A stretch of DNA of 8,627 nucleotides from an uncultured Clostridium sp. (GTDB lineage Bacteria; Bacillota; Clostridia; TANB77; CAG-508), in assembly GCA_947057505.1 (NCBI GenBank), contig CAMSEM010000051.1:1-8627 (forward strand), written 5' to 3'. Positions 1 to 4,998 of the stretch are shown here, piece by piece. A program made the translations under genes and the position numbers. Each line of letters begins with the position of its first letter. Position 1 is the first letter of the stretch. The notes beneath the pieces are model-generated. The model ran no database searches. It saw nothing but the letters and a program-made list of their open reading frames with translations, and was not told where the DNA came from.

Positions 1-33
1 TACTTTAAGGGGTATTTTTATGAGTAATCAATT

Positions 34-67
34 AAAAAATAGACTGCCTCACACTTCGTACAAGGCA
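34..67 (-). terminator. Weak rho-independent terminator after the DUF4363 gene
   Basis: On the minus strand, arms TGCCTTGTAC and GTGTGAGGCA (58-67 and 45-54) can form a 10-bp stem with a GAA loop. Three of the pairs are G-T wobbles. A run of six T follows (34-39), but five bases separate it from the stem. It lies about 50 bases downstream of the DUF4363 stop codon, where the DUF421-DUF4363 transcript would be expected to end. The wobble pairs and offset T-run make it a weak example. Confidence 0.4.
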
Positions 68-113
68 AATATTGTTAGACTAAGCTGTGTATTTTTTATC
101 CATATGAATACAA

Positions 114-503
114 TTAAAATATATTTACTATTTTAAACGCAGATTTATCTTTGATATGTTCTAAAACAAAAACACAATTTTCTAAATTTTCTATTCCCAT
201 ACTATATTCTTCCATTTCAATATCTGCCATTAGTCTAGTTAATTCTGTTTCTACCTTTTCTAATTCATCATGTTCTATATAATAGGCTAATTTTTCATAC
301 TGTTTTTCCCATTCTTCTCTTGTTTGTTGCATTTGCAAATTAATTTGTTCCTTACTTTTTTCTTCTTTTACAAGTTCTTCTTTTAATATATTTAAGTTAT
401 TTGACATTTCATCTACAATTTTATTTGTATTATTTTGTGTTATGATATTTCCTGCAAGTACAATTACAATTACTAAAAAGCAAATAATAAATTCTTTATA
501 CAT
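114..503 (-). CDS. DUF4363 family membrane-anchored protein
   Basis: This 129-residue protein has one N-terminal membrane helix (about residues 4-20) and then a highly charged, helical, probably coiled-coil segment (about 28-75). The C-terminal part carries the motif LAYYIEHDELEKVE and ends in a short helix with LEHIKDK. These features and the size match the DUF4363 family, which in Clostridia is commonly found directly after a DUF421 gene, as here. The start is set by AAGGAG eight bases upstream of ATG. The gene begins 15 bases after the DUF421 stop, so the two are almost certainly co-transcribed and co-translated. The biochemical role is unknown. The topology suggests a small bitopic partner of the DUF421 membrane protein, with its helical part on one face of the membrane; that partnership is inferred from gene order only. 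Confidence 0.85.
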   Translation of the reverse strand: MYKEFIICFLVIVIVLAGNIITQNNTNKIVDEMSNNLNILKEELVKEEKSKEQINLQMQQTREEWEKQYEKLAYYIEHDELEKVETELTRLMADIEMEEYSMGIENLENCVFVLEHIKDKSAFKIVNIF

Positions 504-518
504 TTTTCAATCTCCTTT

Positions 519-1199
519 TTAGTCTATTTTTTTCTCTTTTGCTTGACAAAAGATTTGCTCTTTTCCATCATAAGTAACAATTAATGCTTCTTCTGGTTTT
601 ATTTTAAATTTAGAAACTTGTTTTTCTAGCCATCTTATATCCTTACCAATTTGTTTTAAATTTTCATGCATAACTTTTCCATCTACTACTAAATCATAGG
701 GAATTCCTTCATATTCTGGCATAATATTAAAGTCTTCTGGAATAGTATTTCTTTTATTTGGCTTTTGTATTACTGTTACTTGACCATTAGTTTCTAAAAT
801 AGCATATTCTACATCTCCTATATTTACTACATTACTGCCTCTTAGCCTTTCCTGCAATTCATTTAGTGTAAATCTTTCTTTTTTTAATGCTTGCTCATCA
901 ATTTTTCCTCTATAAATTAGGATAGACGGTTTTCCGCATAATATACCTCTTGCTTTCATACTTTTCATATTTATAATAGAAATAAGTAAATGCATTAGTA
1001 ATAATCCTAAAATTGGTATAATTCCATTGGTAATTGGAATACCTACATCTGCCATAGGAATAGAGGCTAAGTCTGCAATCATAATAGATATAGCAAGCTC
1101 AAATGGTTGAAGCTGTCCTATTTCTCTTTTGCCCATAAGTCTCATAACAATTAATACAATTATGTATAAAAAAATTGTTCTTATAAAAGTAATTAACAT
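519..1199 (-). CDS. DUF421 / YetF-family membrane protein
   Basis: This 226-residue protein has the standard DUF421 (YetF-like) layout. An N-terminal membrane unit comes first: helix about 2-19, the signature RLMGKREIGQLQPFELAISI at 20-39, and further hydrophobic segments at about 33-50 and 57-78. A soluble alpha/beta part follows, with GKPSILIYRGKI (89-100), NIGDVEYAILETNGQVTVI (126-144) and YEGIPYDLVVDGKV (163-176). The length is normal and the protein looks intact. ATG at 1197-1199 is preceded by an AGGTAGG-like Shine-Dalgarno site. It is the first gene of a two-gene unit with DUF4363. Relatives in Bacillus (YetF, and 2Duf on the spoVA2mob element) have been linked to spore properties such as heat resistance and membrane permeability. 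Whether this copy acts in spores is inference. No transport or enzymatic activity can be read from the sequence. Confidence 0.9.
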   Translation of the reverse strand: MLITFIRTIFLYIIVLIVMRLMGKREIGQLQPFELAISIMIADLASIPMADVGIPITNGIIPILGLLLMHLLISIINMKSMKARGILCGKPSILIYRGKIDEQALKKERFTLNELQERLRGSNVVNIGDVEYAILETNGQVTVIQKPNKRNTIPEDFNIMPEYEGIPYDLVVDGKVMHENLKQIGKDIRWLEKQVSKFKIKPEEALIVTYDGKEQIFCQAKEKKID

Positions 1200-1362
1200 A
1201 TTTTACCTACCTTTTTGTTTTATTTTACAATAGCAATTTACAATATATACAATTCTTCTTTTTACATTTCATTTGCTTACTATCATTTTGAGCAAAAAAA
1301 ATAAATCTATTCATTATTTGAATAATTTTTTATTTTTTGTTCATACTAAAATTATAAAATCC

Positions 1363-1388
1363 GTATAACTTTTATTTAACTGTTATAC
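1363..1388. repeat. Inverted repeat upstream of the holin-like gene
   Basis: A perfect 7-base inverted repeat, GTATAAC (1363-1369) and GTTATAC (1382-1388), is separated by 12 bases and ends three bases before the Shine-Dalgarno site AAGGAGG at 1391-1397. It could be an operator or a small leader hairpin. The left arm also contains TATAAC, a possible -10 box, but I could not find a convincing -35 partner. The AT-rich composition means chance is a real alternative. Confidence 0.3.
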
Positions 1389-1405
1389 TGAAGGAGGTTT
1401 TAGAC

Positions 1406-1783
1406 ATGTCAAATGATCAAACTAATACACAATCAATGTCAAATAGTAAAAGCACAATATGGCAGATTGTTGGTAGATTAATTACTGCTGGTATCGTACT
1501 TGGTATTACTGCATTTTTTACACCAGGATTTCAAATTAATAGTTTTTGGGCATTAGCTGCTGCTGCTGTTGTTCTTACTATTATTGATTATTTAATTACC
1601 AAATTTACAGGATTACATGCAAGTTCTTTTGGTAAAGGATTTGTAGGTTTTGTTCTTTCTGCTGTTGTATTATATGTAACACAATATTTTGTAGCTGGTT
1701 ATACTGTATCTTGGATGGCTGCAATTATTGGTGCATTAGTGTATGGCGTTGTAGATTATTTTCTACCTGGCGAACAGCAATAA
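1406..1783 (+). CDS. Small four-helix holin-like membrane protein (PF04020-like)
   Basis: This 125-residue protein starts with a polar, Ser/Asn/Gln-rich tail (1-18), followed by four hydrophobic segments at about 20-40, 46-66, 78-95 and 101-120. Residues 34-64 and 91-120 repeat the same pattern: a helix, then TPGF or VAGY, then an aromatic/Ser/Trp turn, then a helix ending in IDYLI or VDYFL. This internal duplication and the PGF-type turns resemble the family annotated 'phage holin family protein' (PF04020-like). In most bacteria that family is a chromosomal membrane protein of unknown role, not a lysis protein. No endolysin or phage gene lies nearby, so a true holin role is unlikely. The start is fixed by AAGGAGG eight bases upstream. 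It is the only plus-strand gene, is monocistronic, and ends at a strong hairpin terminator two bases after its stop. Confidence 0.75.
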   Translation: MSNDQTNTQSMSNSKSTIWQIVGRLITAGIVLGITAFFTPGFQINSFWALAAAAVVLTIIDYLITKFTGLHASSFGKGFVGFVLSAVVLYVTQYFVAGYTVSWMAAIIGALVYGVVDYFLPGEQQ

Positions 1784-1785
1784 GA

Positions 1786-1830
1786 AAAAAAGTGTCACTT
1801 AAAGGATATTCCTTTAAATGACACTTTTTT
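1786..1830. terminator. Bidirectional rho-independent terminator between the holin-like gene and glmU
   Basis: A 16-base arm at 1791-1806 pairs with 1810-1825, with a single C-A mismatch and a three-base loop. Flanking A-tract (1785-1790) and T-tract (1826-1830) extend the stem and supply a U-run in both directions. It sits between two convergent genes: the plus-strand stop is at 1781-1783 and the glmU stop at 1862-1864. It can therefore end both transcripts. Confidence 0.9.
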
Positions 1831-1861
1831 CACAAATAAGTATATTCCCCAAGTGACAAAT

Positions 1862-3118
1862 TTATTTGCCTTTGTTCCATCCTTCTTTGTTGGTTTGTCT
1901 TTGTCTTGCCACTGCTAAGCTTTCTGATGGTGCATCTTGTGTGATGGTTGAGCCTGCTGCAACTAATACGTGGTCCCCTAATATTACTGGTGCTACTAAA
2001 TTTACATTTGATCCTATAAAACAATTATCTCCAATGATTGTTTTATGCTTATTTTTTCCATCATAGTTACAAGTAATTGTTCCACAGCCAATATTGCAAT
2101 TTTTTCCTATTTCGCAGTCCCCCATATATGATAAATGTGGTACTTTTGAACCTTCTCCTATAATTGCTTTTTTTATTTCTACAAAGCTTCCTACTTTTAC
2201 TTTATTTGCTAGCTTACAACCTTCACGAATATAGGCATTTGGCCCGATATTACATTCTTCTCCAATAACTACACCAGATTTTATAGTAGTATTGGGCTGA
2301 ATTACTGTGTCTATTCCTATTTGTACATCATCATAAATATAAGTAGTGTTCATATCTTCAATGGTTACGCCATTGTTCATGTGCATAGTATTAATGCGAA
2401 TTCGTAATATTCTAGAAAGCATTTCTAGCTGTGCTTTTGTATTTAGGCTTAATATTTCTGTATTATCTTCTACTAAAACTCCACCTATCTTTTCTTCCTT
2501 TTGTGATAACATTCTTATCACATCTGTTAAGTAATATAATCCCATACTACTTTTTTCTAGTTTTCCTATTATTCCTAATAATTTTGAAATATCAAAACAA
2601 TATACTCCTGCATTAACTTCTAGTAATTTTTTTTGTGCCTCTGTTAGCTCTTTTTGTTCTATTATTTCTGCTATTTTGTTATTTTTTCTAATAATTCTGC
2701 CATAACCTGCTGGCTCGCTAATAATACCTGTTAAAATAGTTGCAGCTTCTGCTTCTGCTTGAGATTTTTGAGCTAAAGTTTGAATGGTTTCTGGTTTAAT
2801 TAATGGTATGTTACCATTGGCAATTAAAACACGACCTTGTTTTTTCTCTAAGTAGCTTACTGTTTGCATAATAGCATGCCCTGTACCCAAACATTGCTTT
2901 TGTTCTAAATAGGTAACTTCTTCTTTTAGTATGTTTTGTATTTCTTCTTTATTTTCTCCTACAATGACTGCTATATCTTCTATTCCAGCTTTTTTTATAC
3001 TATCTACTACTCTTTTTATAACAGCTTTTCCATATAATTCTTGTGCTAATTTAGATTTTTTTGATTTCATGCTTTCATCTGTTCCTGCTGCCATAACCAA
3101 TGCTATTATATTTTCCAT
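1862..3118 (-). CDS. glmU: GlmU with intact acetyltransferase but degenerate uridylyltransferase domain
   Basis: This 418-residue protein matches GlmU end to end. The reading frame is open for 44 codons further upstream, but the ATG at 3116-3118 has AGGAG seven bases before it and gives the normal GlmU N-terminus (MENIIALVMAAG). C-terminal left-handed beta-helix: equivalents of the E. coli acetyl-CoA:glucosamine-1-phosphate acetyltransferase residues are all present, namely R298, K316, H328 (catalytic base), Y331, N342, K357 and R405 in VARQRQ. N-terminal domain: the LAAGKGTRM loop reads MAAGTDESM, so the Gly, Thr and Arg of GTR are lost, and P24 is Ser. GDVPL reads GNIPL, so the metal-binding Asp105 equivalent is N103. 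QLGTGH has Cys for Gln at 76. GYGRI, EQK and the N169 equivalent remain. About 36 residues (roughly two helix coils) are missing before R298, which explains the short length. I infer an acetyltransferase making GlcNAc-1-phosphate, with the second step supplied by the gene upstream. Confidence 0.88.
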   Translation of the reverse strand: MENIIALVMAAGTDESMKSKKSKLAQELYGKAVIKRVVDSIKKAGIEDIAVIVGENKEEIQNILKEEVTYLEQKQCLGTGHAIMQTVSYLEKKQGRVLIANGNIPLIKPETIQTLAQKSQAEAEAATILTGIISEPAGYGRIIRKNNKIAEIIEQKELTEAQKKLLEVNAGVYCFDISKLLGIIGKLEKSSMGLYYLTDVIRMLSQKEEKIGGVLVEDNTEILSLNTKAQLEMLSRILRIRINTMHMNNGVTIEDMNTTYIYDDVQIGIDTVIQPNTTIKSGVVIGEECNIGPNAYIREGCKLANKVKVGSFVEIKKAIIGEGSKVPHLSYMGDCEIGKNCNIGCGTITCNYDGKNKHKTIIGDNCFIGSNVNLVAPVILGDHVLVAAGSTITQDAPSESLAVARQRQTNKEGWNKGK

Positions 3119-3178
3119 TTTACTTCTCCTACCTTTCTTTATTTTATGCACTAAGTGATAGTATGTATCTATGTGCAT

Positions 3179-3207
3179 ATCATATATCAATTTACTTGTC
3201 GTTGCAA
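3179..3207 (-). promoter_or_regulatory. Possible sigma-A promoter of glmU
   Basis: In the 112-base gap between the UAP1-like gene and glmU, the minus strand carries TTGCAA (3202-3207), a 17-base spacer and TATGAT (3179-3184). This would give a leader of roughly 50 bases before the glmU start. The -10 match is good and the -35 only fair. No terminator separates the two genes, so this may be an internal promoter in a two-gene unit. Confidence 0.4.
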
Positions 3208-3230
3208 CTTTATTGCTACTATCTAACATT

Positions 3231-4466
3231 TTATACTTGCATTTTTGCATTGTATAATTCAGTTGCAGTTTGAGGACTATCGTTTCCTTCCTTATTTTTT
3301 ACAGGTGCAAATTCATCTTCTCTTTTTACTCTTAAAATTGTCATATCATCATATCTTGCAAAGGCATCAAAAATAAATGCTTCAAATTTATACACATTTG
3401 GTTCTTCTACTTCTATATATTCTCCATCAGCATTTAAATAGTTAGACTTTTTAAATGCTACATGATAAGGAAGTTTTACCTCTGCTAAGTTTTGTAAAAC
3501 ACTAATATTTAATAAATGGCTTAAAATGTTTACTTCTGCAAAATTAAGCTCTCCATTTTCATCAACTTCTTCTGCCATTTCTTCTGGTAGTTCTGTATAT
3601 TCTATTACTTTTGGTTTTTCATTCATTTTGCAAAAAACACCAACTTTTTCTTTTGGATTTGTTTTTGCAACAGATTTAGAAGCGATACTATTGTTTTCTT
3701 CTAAAGTAAGTCCTAATAAAATTGGGTCTACCATATTAGAAAGTACATTATCAATTCCACCTATAAATACCCATTCTACACCTTTTTCTTGCATGTCTTG
3801 TAAAATGCCATATTTTTGCATAGATTCGTAAACACCACCATTACCATTGGCTGCTTCTTTTATTTGCTTTTTGTCATTTATAATTAGTTTTCCTTTTGTG
3901 TCTAATAGTGGTAATTCCCCTTGTATAAAAAATTTAACAAAAGATTTATCATAACCAAAATAGTGCTGTTCTTCTAAAAACTGTGTTGTTTGTTTGTAAT
4001 TTTCTTTGCTAGTCATAATGTACCATGGTATAGTTACATTGTATTTCTCGTTTGCTCTTTTTAGAGTATCTGCTAATATTTCATATAAGTATTTTGGACC
4101 ATTTACAGTATGTAAAAGGTAAGTTCCTTTTGGTCCTGAATGACCAAGCCTTGTTCCCTGTCCACCTGCCATAGTAACTACTGCATAGTGTCCTTTAGAA
4201 ATAACACTGTTTCCAAGTTCTTCTAATTTTTCTTTTCTTTCCTTGGTTAATTTTGCTTTTGTAGTATATGGTATATGTTCTATTTTCTTTTCTTCTAATT
4301 CTATTGGTTTTTGTACAATTTCATATAAATTGTTTAATTCTTCAAAGTTTAAGTTTGCAATTTGTTCTTCTAATTTTGCTTTTTCTTCTTCATTTAGTAA
4401 ATTTTCATAGTTTAAAAGGTGTTCTTGATGATACTTTTGTAATATTTCTATAGTTTCTTGTTTCAT
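3231..4466 (-). CDS. Eukaryotic-type UDP-N-acetylhexosamine pyrophosphorylase (UAP1-like, UDPGP family)
   Basis: This 411-residue protein should convert UTP and GlcNAc-1-phosphate to UDP-GlcNAc and pyrophosphate in the cytoplasm. It belongs to the UDPGP fold family (PF01704), and its motifs are those of eukaryotic UAP1 rather than UDP-glucose pyrophosphorylase. These are the nucleotide loop AGGQGTRLG (100-108) with PKG at 112-114, IPWYIMTS (146-153), HYFGYDK (168-174), the NGNGG uridine/sugar loop (207-211), DN at 239-240, KTNPKEKVGV (268-277), HVAFKK (335-340) and REDEFAPVKN (382-391). All look intact. The N-terminal 65 residues are a charged helical region, as in UAP1. The open frame extends 38 codons further upstream, but GGAG six bases before ATG 4464-4466 fixes this start. 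The gene lies 112 bases upstream of a glmU whose own pyrophosphorylase site is damaged, which strongly suggests GlcNAc-1-P as substrate. UDP-glucose or UDP-GalNAc synthesis cannot be excluded. Confidence 0.88.
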   Translation of the reverse strand: MKQETIEILQKYHQEHLLNYENLLNEEEKAKLEEQIANLNFEELNNLYEIVQKPIELEEKKIEHIPYTTKAKLTKERKEKLEELGNSVISKGHYAVVTMAGGQGTRLGHSGPKGTYLLHTVNGPKYLYEILADTLKRANEKYNVTIPWYIMTSKENYKQTTQFLEEQHYFGYDKSFVKFFIQGELPLLDTKGKLIINDKKQIKEAANGNGGVYESMQKYGILQDMQEKGVEWVFIGGIDNVLSNMVDPILLGLTLEENNSIASKSVAKTNPKEKVGVFCKMNEKPKVIEYTELPEEMAEEVDENGELNFAEVNILSHLLNISVLQNLAEVKLPYHVAFKKSNYLNADGEYIEVEEPNVYKFEAFIFDAFARYDDMTILRVKREDEFAPVKNKEGNDSPQTATELYNAKMQV

Positions 4467-4566
4467 AATTTTCTCCATTCTTAAAATAATATATTTTATG
4501 ATACAAATACTCATTTGTGTATTTTGTTTGCTATCTTTGAAATTTATTACTGTTATATCACAAAGT

Positions 4567-4608
4567 AAAAAAAAAAACAACTACCTATGGCAAAATAGCC
4601 ACAGGTAG
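4567..4608 (-). terminator. Rho-independent terminator after the small Cys-rich membrane protein gene
   Basis: On the minus strand, arms at 4598-4608 and 4581-4591 form an 11-bp stem (CTACCTGTGGC with GCCATAGGTAG, one G-T wobble) around a 6-base loop. After a few bases comes a run of eleven T (4567-4577). It lies 14 bases beyond the stop codon of the 90-residue protein and separates that gene from the UAP1-like gene, which must therefore have its own promoter in 4467-4566. I could not identify that promoter confidently. Confidence 0.9.
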
Positions 4609-4622
4609 CTTAACTTGTTAGA

Positions 4623-4895
4623 TTAGCAACATTTATCTTTACGATTACATGCTCTTTCTATTGCTCTTATAATAATTAAAATTAGAAGAATAATTGCTAA
4701 AATAATAAATGCTGGAAGCGCAGCTAAAATAATTGCAGCTATTACTGGAATTGCGCCAATTATTAAGCCTAATGTGATTCCTAATAATACAGATAATATA
4801 AATATGATAATATCTATACAGCATCTATTTTTTCTTTTTTCTTTTTCCTCTTTGTTGCATATAATAATACATTTTTTTTCGTTTTCTTCGTACAT
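4623..4895 (-). CDS. Small cysteine-rich two-helix membrane protein, unrecognised
   Basis: I do not recognise this 90-residue protein. It has a charged N-terminal tail (1-24), then two long hydrophobic stretches (about 27-49 and 50-79) with a Pro-containing turn between them, then a short basic tail. Seven cysteines lie outside the membrane core: C9, C13, the pair C25-C26 at the first membrane border, C83, and the pair C89-C90 that ends the protein. A helical hairpin would put both tails, and so all cysteines, on the same face. This suggests metal binding, acylation or disulfide pairing, but no function follows from it. Coding is well supported by AGGAGGTG eight bases upstream of ATG (4904-4911) and a dedicated terminator. 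It appears to be a single-gene unit between the prepilin and UAP1-like genes. Possible sporulation-type promoter elements lie upstream. Confidence 0.75.
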   Translation of the reverse strand: MYEENEKKCIIICNKEEKEKRKNRCCIDIIIFILSVLLGITLGLIIGAIPVIAAIILAALPAFIILAIILLILIIIRAIERACNRKDKCC

Positions 4896-4910
4896 AACTC
4901 TAACACCTCC

Positions 4911-4934
4911 TAGTAATACTAAAAAGCATTACTA
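4911..4934 (-). promoter_or_regulatory. Leader hairpin abutting the Shine-Dalgarno site of the Cys-rich protein gene
   Basis: A perfect 7-base inverted repeat, TAGTAAT (4911-4917) and ATTACTA (4928-4934), with a 10-base loop lies directly before AGGAGGTG; the stem shares one base with that site. In the minus-strand mRNA it would form a short hairpin at the edge of the ribosome binding site, able to affect access or mRNA stability. It has no T-run and is not a terminator. Confidence 0.4.
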
Positions 4935-4939
4935 ATATA

Positions 4940-4948
4940 TTGTATGCA
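4940..4948 (-). promoter_or_regulatory. Possible sporulation-type -10 element (CATACAATA)
   Basis: Upstream of the Cys-rich protein gene the minus strand reads CATACAATA. This fits the -10 consensus of Bacillus sigma-E (CATACA-T) and also sigma-K (CATANNNTA). No matching -35 was found at the expected spacing: the region upstream is GTAGAAAAAAGTCG. TACAAT could equally serve as a sigma-A -10 with a poor -35. It is kept only as a candidate. Confidence 0.25.
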
Positions 4949-4998
4949 CGAATACGACTTTTTTCTACAAAAATTTGCATTATTTTTTGTTTGTGATT

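Noticed and set aside
20..136. Plus-strand 38-codon open frame starting MSNQLKNRL with AAGGGG upstream
   Set aside because: It is short, resembles no family I know, runs antisense into the DUF4363 stop and overlaps the likely terminator hairpin. The purine run is weak evidence alone.
1302..1340. AT-only hairpin (TATTCA/TGAATA) followed by T-runs on the plus strand
   Set aside because: No plus-strand gene lies upstream to terminate, and a six-pair stem with one G-C pair in this AT-rich spacer is likely chance.
1406..1783. Prophage or phage-lysis cassette suggested by the holin-like protein
   Set aside because: No endolysin, integrase or structural gene is near, and this family is mostly chromosomal and non-phage.
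3119..3250. N-terminal extension of GlmU by 44 residues
   Set aside because: The extension has no Shine-Dalgarno site at its first ATG, overlaps the UAP1-like stop, and lies outside the GlmU domain. ATG 3116-3118 has AGGAG at seven bases.
4467..4580. N-terminal extension of the UAP1-like protein by 38 residues
   Set aside because: The extra residues are encoded by AT-rich promoter-like sequence and the terminator T-run of the gene before. GGAG six bases before ATG 4464-4466 decides the start.
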